Source: Procambarus clarkii
Lineage: Eukaryota; Arthropoda; Malacostraca; Decapoda; Cambaridae
Assembly: GCF_040958095.1 (NCBI RefSeq)
Contig: NC_091228.1
Span: forward strand, 13,754,399 to 13,818,398
Direction: 5' to 3'
DNA: 64,000 nt
Shown here piece by piece: positions 52,360 to 64,000 of this stretch; position 1 is the first letter of the stretch, and each line of letters starts with the position of its first letter. The translations under genes and the position numbers were made by a program. The notes beneath the pieces are model-generated. The model was not told the DNA's origin, did no database searches, and saw only the letters and a list, made by a program, of their open reading frames with translations.

Positions 52360-53675
52360 TTCATTAACTGAAATTTGTGTATATTATACGTTCAAAAGAA
52401 ATAGAACAATAGAAATTCAAATTTATACGTTCAATAGAAATAGACAAATAGAAATTGTCTGATTGCCGACTCTAGAACATGTAACATATAATTGCCCATG
52501 TGAGAAGCAATCTGTGTCTAGATCTAACCCGCACAATTCTAAAGATTGACCCTGAGCTTTGTTGTTGATGATTGCAAACGCCAATTGAATTGGGAATTAC
52601 AATCTCTTAAATTGAAATGGCAAATCCGTTGGAATCATAAGAATGTGAGGAATGAGGACATCTTCACCTTTGAAGGTCCTGTCAAGATTGTTGCTTCTAC
52701 GACGTTGCTGAATAATTTTTACTGCAAGCCGCGTGCCGTTGCTAAGCTTTGGCTGGTTGATATTTCGTAACATGATAATTGGCACGCCGATTTTTAATTG
52801 CAGTTCGTGCGATGGTGGTATCCTTGGCAGATCGGGTGAATTAAAAAATTATTTTCGATAATTAACCGCTATATCTGCTTCCACCACAGTGTCGACGGAC
52901 TTGCATGTGATTGCCACATTTCCATTCCCAATTTCAAGAAATTGATGTGAGAATATCTCAGCTGATGTTTCTGATGTCATAGTTTTGCAATTGGACACCC
53001 ATATTTCTAGTTAATTTTAACATCTTTACCTGGCACCACAAAGTAGAATATTTCAGGCTGGCATTTATTTCGTCCGCTGCTGTTGATCGAGGAATTACAG
53101 GTAATGTTTGTATGAAATCTGCAAGCAATATTTATGCGTTCCTAAATGGTCTAATGTTTCCACCCAAATCTTGCAATAATCGATCAAGAGCCTCGAGCGA
53201 GTTTTTGTGGGCCATTGAGCATTCATCCCAAACAATAAGTTTACATTTCTGCAATACTTTTCCCATGCCGGATGCTTTGGAAATATTGCACATGAGAGTT
53301 TCAATGAACTGCATGTTCACTGGCAATTTCAAACGAAGTAGCAGTTCTTCCACCTGGTAGCAATGTCGCAGCTATTCCAGACGATGCAAGAATAAAGCCA
53401 TTTTGGGATCGGAATGCTGCCAAAATCAATTTGATTAGAAAGGTTTTATAGTTCCTCCTGACGCATCTTACAAGATTTCTCCAAACGTGTTATTGACAGT
53501 TTGAAATATTTGATCGTAAATGCCTTTTCGCTCAAGCGCTAGCTTCAGAATATTTGATTGCACATACGACAACAGATCACCCGTGTTGTAATTATGTTCA
53601 CAACGCAATTCTAAATTGAACGGAGCAGCAGCAGATCGATTCGGTGATGGCATTCCCAATTGATTGAAAACATTT
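52360..53675 (-). mobile_element. Helitron fragment B, C-terminal helicase part
   Basis: Minus-strand frames follow the helicase in order: SPNRSAAAPFNLELRC (53650), a damaged Walker A reading GGTIKP (53445), KCKLIVWDECSMAHKNSLEA with the Walker B DEC (about 53230), and a C-terminal NNKAQGQSL-like motif in shifted frames near 52560. Stops and shifts are frequent. It is cut at 53675 by the 3' end of the L1/Tx1-like LINE. The left limit near 52360 is uncertain. Confidence 0.7.
53132..53353 (-). pseudogene. PIF1-type helicase segment of Helitron B
   Basis: The best preserved 73 codons cover the Walker B region (LIVWDECSMAHKNSLEALDR) and DLGGNIRPF after it. In Helitrons the next block usually reads like a continuing ATPase motif; here a stop follows. 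It is the same gene as 5817-6717, but the two fragments keep different parts. Confidence 0.7.
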
Positions 53676-53689
53676 TTTTTATAAATAAA

Positions 53690-54830
53690 ACAAAGACAAG
53701 AACACATAAAACACAATGAAAGCCAGTACATATCAAGTATACCAAAGAAAGAACAGTACATAGGGACAAAAAAAAATAACAGTAAACAGCAACAGTAACA
53801 GTAACCGCAAAAGCAAAACATAAGCGGTAAGTAAAGAAAAACACAATACAGGGCACAGCCCCGATACCTCAACACGAGCACCAGTAAATCAATGGGATAA
53901 ACAGTACATGGAAACAATGTGCTAAACCGTACATATCTATGTAGCAACACAGAACATAGCAAAGAAAAGCAAATGAAAAATAAAGTAAATCATAAAGTAC
54001 TTAAATAACATAAAACACACCCATAACCAAATACATAAAACAGACACAGACGTGGTAATAGAACCACGTGCACAAAACCACACCTACCACACACACACAG
54101 AGGAGTAAAGGAGCATAGGACCATACACACACCACAAATGTGTACAACATATACAAAATGACAAGAAAGTGTGAACACACACACAAAAACACCCTTAAAC
54201 AACAAGGCAAACACACACATACCCACCAACACCACAACCGCACACCACACAATACCCAAGCATACAAAATTATGGGTCACAGGCCAAGGCAAAACACGGC
54301 CACAAATATAATATTAGAAAACAGAACAGCAGAAAACCCAGGCTCACGCAGGAGCCAAAAACCTCCCCCAAATCCACACACCCACACGCATACGGCTAAA
54401 ACCGGCACCCGGAGGCACTGAAACACACCACACATGCACAGGAGCAGCAGCATCACAAGGGGGACACACACACAATCACACGCAACCCCCGCCAAGGAGG
54501 CCCAAAGGAACGGGAAGGGAACACATAGTCAAAGCAAACCACCCCAACTCCTCCAAACCCACACCAACACCCAAACCCCTCCCAAGACTGAGAACATCAC
54601 CTGCCCACCAAGGAACCCACTGACCCAAAGACAACTCCCACGAACATAGGCATCCGTGAACCACCGACCAAATTCTACCGGAAAATCGCGCTGCAACCAC
54701 TACCAGGTAAACCGCATGCGCCCCCGTGAAAGGCCTAAAATTCGGGTAACCCAATAACCCTCCCTCCTCCCAACCCACACGCAAAACACATAATCTGCAA
54801 TCAAAACATAAACGTATTACGCACCCGCCT
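53690..54830 (-). other. 3' UTR of the L1/Tx1-like LINE
   Basis: GT-rich on the minus strand, rich in TGTGTG phrases, no protein motif. Several open frames are compositional. Confidence 0.55.
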
Positions 54831-54833
54831 CGA

Positions 54834-56945
54834 TTAACCCGGAAAATACAAAAACAAAAACCGCAAAACACCACCCCGACAATCCAGACCACAAAACATC
54901 TCCAGGACATCCCGAAAACAGGCAACCAACCCCTGCAACCGGATACCAAAAATAAAATACATGCATCTGTGATTCACTAAAGCCACAGTGGACACACACC
55001 TCAGAATCATGCAAGCCAAACATACACAACCGCTCATTCGTCGTCAGCGACAAATGCAGAAACCGAAACAGCAATTCGTGCTGTTTCGCTGCTGAGGCAC
55101 CAAGAATCTTCCCCCCAAACACAACCAGATACCACCCCAATCCCAACACGGGAATAAGCCCTCCACTCGAGGCCGCACCCAGGGCAACAACATCCCATAC
55201 ATAGCCTTACATGAGAATGACAGAAACCCAGGATGGCGGCAGAGTTCCCGAAGAATCCCCACGGCCCAAAAATAAACGGGGGTAAACAAAGCCACCTCCT
55301 GACAAACCTCCAAATCAATTAAATAACTGAAGCGAAGCGAGCAGAATAAAAACACCCAACTCATTCAACCCCACGCCGAGAACCAGCCCCTGACGCAACG
55401 AGACCCAGAAGAGGGCCTTGGCCTTCGTGAAGACGTCAGGAAGGCCAACACCTCCCTCCCTCACCCCTAACACCAACGTCGAACGGCGCACCGGTTGATA
55501 ACGCCCACACCACACATATCTGTATACCATAATCTCCAAACCCAAGGCTTTCCGACGATCCAACGGGAAACACCAAGCCACAAACTATACACGCAACAGG
55601 ACCTTACACACAACAAGCAGCCCCCGCTGATAAATCGCCAATAGACGATGCGACAAGAGGCCAATCGCAACCCCAACCGACCGAGAGATAGCACCACAAT
55701 ACCACTCTAAGGAATGGTCATAGGAGGCAAACCAAGTAACCCCAAGAACCCGAATCCACGAGACCACCGGAAACCACGACCCATCCCACACCAGGCATCG
55801 ATCCAGGCGATGACAGGCACCGGCACCAGGCCTATGCACCGATCCCCATCAACCCCGACTTCGCCCGATTAAGAATGACCTCCGTGGCGGACTCAAACCG
55901 CAAGAAAACGTCCTGGACAGCACCGACAGATCCCACTGAAGCTACGAACAGAACGGTGTCGTCAACATACCCGCAAATGGGTAGCCGAAGACCGGACGGC
56001 AGACGAGGAGGCACAATCAAGGAACATGCTTTCACCGCCCGAAAGAGAGGTTTCTGAAAAATCATATACAAAAGCATTGACATGGGACACCCCTGACGAA
56101 GGGAACGGTGAATACCAAAAAAAAGGAACTAAAAAATTCATTCACAGAAACGCGACTGCGACTCCAGATATGCAACAAACGGACCCAACCCACAAACACT
56201 GCTGGAAACCCAAGCTGCTCCATAGCACTAAAAACAAACTCCAAAGATACCCGATCAAAGGCCTTCGACCAGTCCAAGCTGATCATAGCCGCCGAAAGCC
56301 GATACTCCGACGCATAGAGAAGCACGTCACGAAATAAAGTATTGCAATGCACCAGGGCACGACCAGGTACACCACAAAACTGCTCCATAGAGACCACCGA
56401 CGCAACGACACCGCGACAGCAACGTGCTAAAACCTTACACAGAATTTTGTAGTCAACGTTCAAGAGCATAATAGGCCTCCAATTCGAAAACAACTACAAA
56501 TCGCCCAGCTTTGGAAGCAGTCGCACGATCCCAACACAAAGGGAATAAGGCAGAGCACCCAACTGCAGACACGCCTGCACCACCTCCAAAAGAACCTCCA
56601 CCAACACATCCCAAAAGGTAAGGTAAAACTCAATGGGCAGGCCATCCGCACCTGGCACTCTCCCTGAACGAAACGACCGAACCACCTTGAGGAGCTCCAC
56701 CATTGAAACATCCTGCACCAACCAGGCACACTCCGCACCCGACAAACCGGGGAAGCACCCATCCAAAAAGGAACCCGCGAGCACACTATCTGCAGCAAAC
56801 CAAACCTCCCGGACCCCTCCTGCTTAGCAACAACCCCCAAAAAAACTTGGACACTCCACCTTACACCATTCCCACCAAATGAACAGTGAGAATTGAGCTT
56901 TCTGGGCAACGATTCCAACCCAACAAGCCCGAAACTGCACACCAA
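54834..56945 (-). pseudogene. L1/Tx1-like reverse transcriptase and C-terminal domain
   Basis: Motifs in order on the minus strand: GRVPGADGLPIEFYLTFW (about 56640), NWRPIMLLNVDYKILCKVLA (about 56460), ISLDWSKAFDRVSLEF (about 56270), active site GYVDDTVLF (about 55960), YRYVWCGRYQPVRRS with REGGVGLPDV (about 55500-55440), and a finger-like CVHCGFSESQMHVF (about 54970). Frames change repeatedly and stops interrupt. This order and spacing fit Tx1-type L1 elements. Confidence 0.75.
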
Positions 56946-56961
56946 TATGTGGATAACGCAA

Positions 56962-57959
56962 TGTTACGGACCCGAGTCCAGCGTCGAAGCACGGAGCAGT
57001 GACGACAACGCCATCTGTGAGTCTGCTCTCGAAACCCACTCCAAATGGACGATGCCATCTAGTGGTGACAGGATAAGCCAGCAATACGTGTTGGATTCCT
57101 GTCCTAGTCAGCTCAGGACGTAGCCGCTGCTGACCTCTGGTGAGGTGGCGCTTAGACAGTGAACGCCATCTATGGAGTGAAGAGGTGGACGTTTCTGTCT
57201 AAGCTTGTGAGTGAAGCGTCCCAGGATTAGTGACGTGTCTGATTGCAGAGTCGACCTGGGACTGCTGTGTTGGACGATGGACCAGTCTACCCAAGGCAGC
57301 CAAGGTCTCTTCACCAGTCTGCTGAAGAAGCTGTGAGCCACCCCTGGACGAACTCTGTCGAGAGTAATAGCCTGCCTGAGGCGTGGCAGTGCCGGGAATC
57401 GCCTTATCCGGGGTTGGCTGGTGGAGGAGACCACCCACTGGGGTGCTGTATGAGGAGAGTGACCAGCGAGTCACACGAGGCTCCTGGCTAGGGCACGCAA
57501 CCCTAAGTATCAGTCGTGGAGTGGCCTACACAGCGGAGCTGATTGGTACCTGCCAGCTACAGGCTGGATTGTGGTTGAAGGCCTCCACAATGAAGCACCC
57601 AGTGGGACTGTGATTTGGCTGGCCTGTGGCCAGGGTAGATTCGTCGTAGAGTTATCGTGGATGCATCGTGAACCATGGAAGCAGAGACCAGGGCTACCTA
57701 GAAGAAGCATCGCAGAGAGTTGAACGTCTTCAGAGAGGGAGACCTCATTGTACATTGTGTAGTTATAATTCCCTTTTATGACTTTAAATTACGGTGGTGG
57801 AAATATATATATAAATTGGAATATTTGTATCCCTCCCCCTTTAGTTTTACTTGCGTTACGGAACACACCCCTTGAAAGCCTCTACTAACTTAGGGCCAGA
57901 TTCCCAAACTCTACTACCATCAGAAAAGAACCCGGTTGCGTCCCAGTAGGGCCGTAACA
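56962..57959. mobile_element. Solo LTR inserted in the LINE
   Basis: 998 bp from TGTTACGG to CCGTAACA, an 8-bp terminal inverted repeat with TG...CA ends, flanked by the 5-bp direct repeat CGCAA (56957-56961 and 57960-57964). LINE sequence continues on both sides. No internal retroelement genes are present, so this is the product of LTR-LTR recombination. It is not obviously related to the other two LTR families here. Confidence 0.9.
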
Positions 57960-57975
57960 CGCAACAACTGACAAT

Positions 57976-58656
57976 TTAGTTTCCACCACCCAGGCCCCAC
58001 CCCCACCAGACTCTGGACACCAACCTTGGCCACCACCAAACAATGATCCGAGAATGCCACTGGGACCATGTGAAAGTCAAAAACTTTCTGCCACTCAAAA
58101 TGGCCGCATCACAAAACCCGCATTCATGCAAAACCTCAATGAAAGTGGCCGAAACATTCCGCGGGTGAGTACTAGAGCAATCCCGCACACTCGTAACACA
58201 GTTAAAATCACCCCCATAGATCAAATCCCTCGTATCATGCCACAGGTATGGCAGAAGCCCCTCCAAAAAAATAGCTCCCGGTCCTGACGATGCGCCACCC
58301 CAGAAGGGGCATACAACATTAAGAACGGAATCACAACCCCCTAATATTCTGCCCGAAAAAACAAGACCCGCCCCTCTTCATCTATTTCCGTGTGAAGCAC
58401 GGAAATAGACGCCCTCTGCGAAAACACCACAAGCGTCCCCTCCAAAGGATGTCCTCAGCAGGTTCAACACAACATGATACTCAGCACACAACCCCTGCAA
58501 AACAGACACATCCCGAACATGGTGCTCCTGGATCAGAGCTACATCCACATGCTGCTCCCTAAGCACATCCACAAGGCCCAACTGGACCGCCAGAGCATTC
58601 AGACCACGAACATTCAAAGACACACAAACAATAGCAGGCGCCATCGAAACCATCAA
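57976..58656 (-). pseudogene. APE-type endonuclease of the L1/Tx1-like LINE
   Basis: CVSLNVRGLNALAVQLGL and DVALIQEHHV (58640-58540) and YGGDFNCVTSVRDCSS (about 58210) are the N-terminal and central motifs of LINE endonucleases. A stop at 58377 and a stop just before the solo LTR break the frame; SRKFLTFTW-type sequence follows the second motif. Confidence 0.75.
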
Positions 58657-59396
58657 TGACCCCTATTCCCCCCTGGCTCACCAGGAAACACATTGCTAAC
58701 CACTGTAGAGGCGTCATCAGCAACCTGAGACTCAACCTGCAGCCGCCCCACCTCCGGGGAATCCACCAGAATGCCGGGTCTCGGACCCTTCAGGAAGCGA
58801 ACAGTGCCAGCATCACTCAGCAAAGCACGCAGAGACCCCGCTGCCACTGAACAGGTACAACCAACGTCCACCATCGACGATGAAATCTTGCTGCCATCCG
58901 GCACTGCATCACCTCCAGAATCCCCATCAGACACAGGAGAATTTGGAGGAAGAGGGGGGGTACCAACCAAGGCACAACACCGCGAAGCCTCAACCCGTTT
59001 GCCAGAGGGGCTCTCCACTACATGAGCGCCCCCCTCCCCCCCCGCAACGCGCTTCCGGCGAGGAGCAGGGGAGGACAACGCCCCCTCATAGTGTGCACCC
59101 CCAGGAGGAGCAGAAGGCGGACGTGAAATGCAGGCAACGGGAACGCTGGCACCATCGACGACACCTCCATCACCCTCAGAAAACGAACCCTCTTCAGCAG
59201 GAGGCACTGATACGACACTTCCACCACCATACCCATCCACCACCAAAGCACCAGGGACGGGATGCACCTCCACATCCAACGGAAGTAGAAGACACGAAGC
59301 AAGGGCAGCTAAGTCCTTCACTGCAGCCAGTACAGGAGACACCACAGGCACAGACGGAACACCAGGCACAACCGCCGCAGGTACACCACCAGGCAT
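58653..59396 (-). CDS. ORF1-like Pro/Val/Gly-rich protein of the LINE
   Basis: 247 codons from ATG at 59396, rich in Pro, Val, Gly and Ser, with a basic cluster (APRRKRVAGGE). The stop overlaps the endonuclease start. There is no recognisable RNA-binding motif. It is assigned as the first frame of the LINE by position only; the 5' end may be truncated. Confidence 0.5.
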   Translation of the reverse strand: MPGGVPAAVVPGVPSVPVVSPVLAAVKDLAALASCLLLPLDVEVHPVPGALVVDGYGGGSVVSVPPAEEGSFSEGDGGVVDGASVPVACISRPPSAPPGGAHYEGALSSPAPRRKRVAGGEGGAHVVESPSGKRVEASRCCALVGTPPLPPNSPVSDGDSGGDAVPDGSKISSSMVDVGCTCSVAAGSLRALLSDAGTVRFLKGPRPGILVDSPEVGRLQVESQVADDASTVVSNVFPGEPGGNRGH

Positions 59397-59455
59397 ACCC
59401 CCATGCCGAGGACTGGCCAGGGAGGTACCATGCTCATGCAGGGTACCATAGTTCC

Positions 59456-60753
<1,298 letters not shown>

Positions 60754-61399
60754 TAGCCTCGGCTATCACCTCATTTTGTCCGGTCGTGATGGTCAAGTGG
60801 ATTAAGGCGTCTTATACATACCAGTTGCGTTGCTTCTGTGAGTATGGGTTCGAGTCACTTCTGGGGTGTGAGTTTTCAGTTGCATATTGTCCTGGGGACC
60901 ATTCAGGCTTGTTCGCATTTGTGTTCCTCACGTGTGCCCCAAAGAATGAGGTGATTAGGTAAAATGCTATGCCCAAGATTACTATCCGAGTGCCGGCGGT
61001 GGGGTGGTTCAAATAGCCTCGGCTATCACCTCATTTTGTCCGGTCGTGATGGTCAAGTGGATTAAGGCGTCTTGTACATACCAGTTGCGTTGCTTCTGGG
61101 AGTATGGGTTCGAGTCACTTCTGGGGTGTGAGTTTTCAGTTGCATATTGTCCTGGGGACCATTCAGGCTTGTTCGCATTTGTGTTCCTCACGTGTGCCCC
61201 AAAGAATGAGGTGATTTGGTAAAATGCTATGCCCAAGATTACTATCCGAGTGCCGGCGGTGGGGTGGTTCAAATAGCCTCGGCTATCACCTCATTTTGTC
61301 CGGTCGTGATGGTCAAGTGGATTAAGGTGTCTTGTACATACCAGTTGCGTTGCTTCTGGGAGTATGGGTTCGAGTCACTTCTGGGGTGTGAGTTTTCAG
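60754..61399 (+). repeat. 260-bp tRNA-like tandem array, about 2.5 units
   Basis: CGGTCGTGATGG recurs at 60781, 61041 and 61301, exactly 260 bp apart. Each unit has GATGGTCAAGTGGATTAAGG and GGTTCGAGTCA. Units are nearly identical. The last stops at TTTTCAGTT before (TA)n, the same position as at 8466. Confidence 0.9.

Positions 61400-61494
<95 letters not shown>
61400..61494. repeat. (TA)n microsatellite
   Basis: About 94 bp of TA. Confidence 0.97.
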
Positions 61495-61496
<2 letters not shown>

Positions 61497-61757
61497 AGAT
61501 GAATAGGAAAACCAGGGATATACTGAACATCTTGTTTCAGATTCTTTACTTTAAAATGCATAACGTTTCGAATACTTCTCATATTCATCATCAGATCTAA
61601 AAAAAAAAACAGAAATCACAATCAAATAACTAGTGATTTCTGTTTTTTCTTTTAGATCTGATGATGAATACGAGAAGTTTTCGAAACGTTATGCATTTTA
61701 AAGTAAAGAATCTGAAACAAGATTTTCAGTATATCCCTGGTTTTCCTATTCATCTTA
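61495..61757. mobile_element. Foldback element with ~125-bp arms
   Basis: Arms 61495-61619 and 61633-61757 are inverted copies with a few mismatches and a length difference in a poly-A/T run; 13 bases separate them. The left arm abuts (TA)n. Confidence 0.9.
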
Positions 61758-61801
61758 AAATTAAGATTCCTGAAGGGAACATCGATCATAAATATATATA
61801 T

Positions 61802-62188
61802 GTCGTACCTAGTAGCCAGAACTCACTTTTCAGCCTACTATTCAAGGCCCGATTTGCCTAATAAGCCAAGTTTTCCTGAATTAATATATTTACTATAATT
61901 TTTTTCTTATGAAATGATAAAGCAACCCTTTTCTCTATGTATGAGGTCAATTTTTTTTTATTGGAGTTAAAATTAACGTAGATATATGACCGAACCTAAC
62001 CAACCCTACCTAACCTAATCTAACCTATATTTATAGGTAAGGTTAGGTTAGGTAGCCAAAAAAAGCGAGGTTAGGTTAGGTTAGGAAGGTTAGGTAGACG
62101 AAAAAACATTAATTCATGAAAACTTGGCTTATTAGGCAAATCGGGCCTTGAATAGTAGGCTGAGAAGTGCGTTCTGGCTATTAGGTAC

Positions 62189-62191
<3 letters not shown>
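61802..62191. mobile_element. 390-bp foldback/MITE with central TTAGG repeats
   Basis: Same family as 11999-12377: GTCGTACCTAGTAGCCAGAAC ends, ~84-bp arms, central CCTAA/TTAGG tracts at about 62000-62095. It is bounded by TATATA on both sides. Confidence 0.9.

Positions 62192-62266
<75 letters not shown>
62192..62266. repeat. (TA)n microsatellite
   Basis: About 75 bp of TA between the MITE and the 275-bp array. Confidence 0.97.
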
Positions 62267-62268
<2 letters not shown>

Positions 62269-62874
62269 CCTATACTTGCATAAACCACAAGTGAAGATTA
62301 ACAATCTTTGGACAACACCCACCAGTGGGACTCGAACCCAGAAAGCACAACTACCTTCCAGTAGCTGGCATAACTAGTATGCTTTAACCCACAACGCCAT
62401 CAGACCTTACAAAAGAAGTAGATAGTTCGAGATATATATCTCAAACATCTCCACCTCCCGAAGGCACCAGATGAGTGAGGGGTCAGTCTGCATTTTTCGT
62501 CAAGCCACTGTCAATGTGAGAGAACTCGTGTCCAGCTTATAAGCCTATACTTGCATAAACCACAAGTGAAGATTAACAATCTTTGGACAACACCCACCAG
62601 TGGGACTCGAACCCAGAAAGCACAACTACCTTCCAGTAGCTGGCATAACTAGTATGCTTTAACCCACTACGCCATCAGACCTTACAAAAGAAGTAGATAG
62701 TTCGAGATATATATCTCAAACATCTCCACCTCCCGAAGGAACCAGATGAGTGAGGGGTCAGTCTGCATTTTTCGTCAAGCCACTGTCAATGTGAGAGAAC
62801 TCGTGTCCAGCTTATAAGCCTATACTTGCATAAACCACAAGTGAAGATTAACAATCTTTGGACAACACCCACCA
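62267..62874 (-). repeat. 275-bp tRNA-like tandem array, minus orientation
   Basis: Units start with GCCTATACTTGCATAAACC near 62268, 62542 and 62818 (274-276 bp apart). The third breaks off after about 57 bp, at CACCCACC. The tRNA-like part lies on the minus strand. Confidence 0.9.
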
Positions 62875-64000
62875 AATATTTATCTCGAACTATCTACTTC
62901 TTTTGTAAGGTCTGATGGCGTAGTGGGTTAAAGCATACTAGTTATGCCAGCTACTGGAAGGTAGTTGTGCTTTCTGGGTTCGAGTCCCACTGGTGGGTGT
63001 TGTCCAAAGATTGTTAATCTTCACTTGTGGTTTATGCAAGTATAGGCTTATAAGCTGGACACGAGTTCTCTCACATTGACAGTGGCTTGACGAAAAATGC
63101 AGACTGACCCCTCACTCATCTGGTGCCTTCGGGAGGTGGAGATGTTTGAGATATATATCTCGAACTATCTACTTCTTTTGTAAGGTCTGATGGCGTATTG
63201 GGTTAAAGCATACTAGTTATGCCAGCTACTGGAAGGTAGTTGTGCTTTCTGGGTTCGAGTCCCACTGGTGGGTGTTGTCCAAAGATTGTTAATCTTCACT
63301 TGTGGTTTATGCAAGTATAGGCTTATAAGCTGGACACGAGTTCTCTCACATTGACAGTGGCTTGACGAAAAATGCAGACTGACCCCTCACTCATCTGGTG
63401 CCTTCGGGAGGTGGAGATGTTTGAGATATATATCTCGAACTATCTACTTCTTTTGTAAGGTCTGATGGCGTAGTGGGTTAAAGCATACTAGTTATGCCAG
63501 CTACTGGAAGGTAGTTGTGCTTTCTGGGTTCGAGTCCCACTGGTGGGTGTTGTCCAAAGATTGTTAATCTTCACTTGTGGTTTATGCAAGTATAGGCTTA
63601 TAAGCTGGACACGAGTTCTCTCACATTGACAGTGGCTTGACGAAAAATGCAGACTGACCCCTCACTCATCTGGTGCCTTCGGGAGGTGGAGATGTTTGAG
63701 ATATATATCTCGAACTATCTACTTCTTTTGTAAGGTCTGATGGCGTAGTGGGTTAAAGCATACTAGTTATGCCAGCTACTGGAAGGTAGTTGCGCTTTCT
63801 GGGTTCGAGTCCCACTGGTGGGTGTTGTCCAAAGATTGTTAATCTTCACTTGTGGTTTATGCAAGTATAGGCTTATAAGCTGGACACGAGTTCTCTCACA
63901 TTGACAGTGGCTTGACGAAAAATGCACACTGACCCCTCACTCATCTGGTGCCTTCGGGAGGTGGAGATGTTTGAGATATATATCTCGAACTATCTACTTC
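62875..64000 (+). repeat. 275-bp tRNA-like tandem array, plus orientation
   Basis: TAAGGTCTGATGGCG recurs at 62906, 63181, 63456 and 63731, exactly 275 bp apart; the array leaves the window. Each unit has A box TGGCGTAGTGGGTTAAAGC and, about 60 bp on, B box GGTTCGAGTCC, both close to the Pol III consensus. It also has the 14-bp palindrome GAGATATATATCTC. Units are almost identical. The ends of a tRNA acceptor stem do not pair, so it is tRNA-derived, not a tRNA gene. Confidence 0.92.

Larger units (their letters stand above)
53676..59455 (-). mobile_element. L1/Tx1-like LINE, split by a solo LTR
   Basis: Minus-strand element: Pro/Val-rich ORF1-like frame (59396-58653), endonuclease (58656-57976), solo LTR insertion, RT (about 56960-55830), C-terminal part with a Cys/His finger (to about 54830), long GT-rich 3' UTR and a poly(A) ending at about 53676 inside a Helitron. 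Many stops. The 5' end touches the Penelope-like remnant near 59455. Confidence 0.75.

Noticed and set aside
54140-56337. Plus-strand frames at 54-56 kb
   Set aside because: They are shadows of the minus-strand LINE reading frames.
57108-57755. Several 76-108-codon frames at 57.1-57.8 kb
   Set aside because: They lie inside the solo LTR, occur on both strands and match no family.
62900-64000. tRNA genes in the 275-bp array
   Set aside because: A and B boxes are good, but acceptor stem ends do not pair and the T stem is short; repeat-derived, not functional tRNA.
62267-64000. CRISPR array from regular 275-bp spacing
   Set aside because: The whole unit repeats with no variable spacers, and the window is eukaryotic.

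Overview
This window is animal nuclear DNA. I see no operons, Shine-Dalgarno sites or dense coding. It holds one split ion-channel gene with introns, very long (TA)n and (GA)n microsatellites, tRNA-derived repeat arrays and a dense, nested set of eukaryotic transposons: Ty3/gypsy and BEL/Pao LTR elements, several non-LTR families, Penelope-like elements, Helitrons, piggyBac and foldback/MITE elements. From memory of their interspersed repeats (the CCTAGTAGCCAGAAC foldback, the CTAGGTGA-ending tRNA SINE), a decapod crustacean, perhaps a freshwater crayfish, is most likely; that assignment is inference.

Layout. 1-481: 3' tail of a non-LTR element. 482-5670: decayed gypsy element (copy A) fused to a minus-strand Helitron piece (5671-7616). 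8012-8466: array of a 260-bp tRNA-like repeat. 8603-9611: C-terminal piece of a retroelement protein with a restriction-like endonuclease motif. 9674-11326: Penelope-like element. 11326-12450: (TA)n tracts interleaved with foldback elements. 12451-18554: young, nearly complete gypsy element (copy B, minus strand). 19909-23440: three probable exons of a Cys-loop ligand-gated channel, the only convincing host gene. 23570-32100: mostly AT-rich DNA with a SINE, tandem duplications and a 5'-truncated LINE with an 18-bp target duplication. 32371-38452: a two-ORF LINE between two large (GA)n tracts. 38693-50298: a BEL/Pao-like element with two 5' LTR copies, the first holding a piggyBac transposon. 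50299-52352: minisatellites. 52360-60465: Helitron, then L1/Tx1-like LINE (split by a solo LTR), then Penelope remnant. 60466-64000: tRNA-like repeat arrays, foldbacks and (TA)n to the window end.

The strongest novelty candidate is the gypsy pair. Both copies have the order gag - protease - integrase - RNase H, so integrase comes before RNase H as in Ty1/copia, although the protein families are Ty3/gypsy. The gag carries a SCAN-domain-like capsid. This is the signature of the Gmr1-like group known mainly from deuterostomes. Both copies also lack the reverse transcriptase between integrase and RNase H, yet copy B has almost identical LTRs, suggesting a recently mobile, RT-less family mobilised in trans. 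Other notable points are palindromic arrays of units with RNA polymerase III promoter-like boxes, several different long foldbacks beside (TA)n tracts (one with TTAGG repeats in its centre), and a piggyBac insertion whose empty site is preserved in two paralogous LTRs in the same window.
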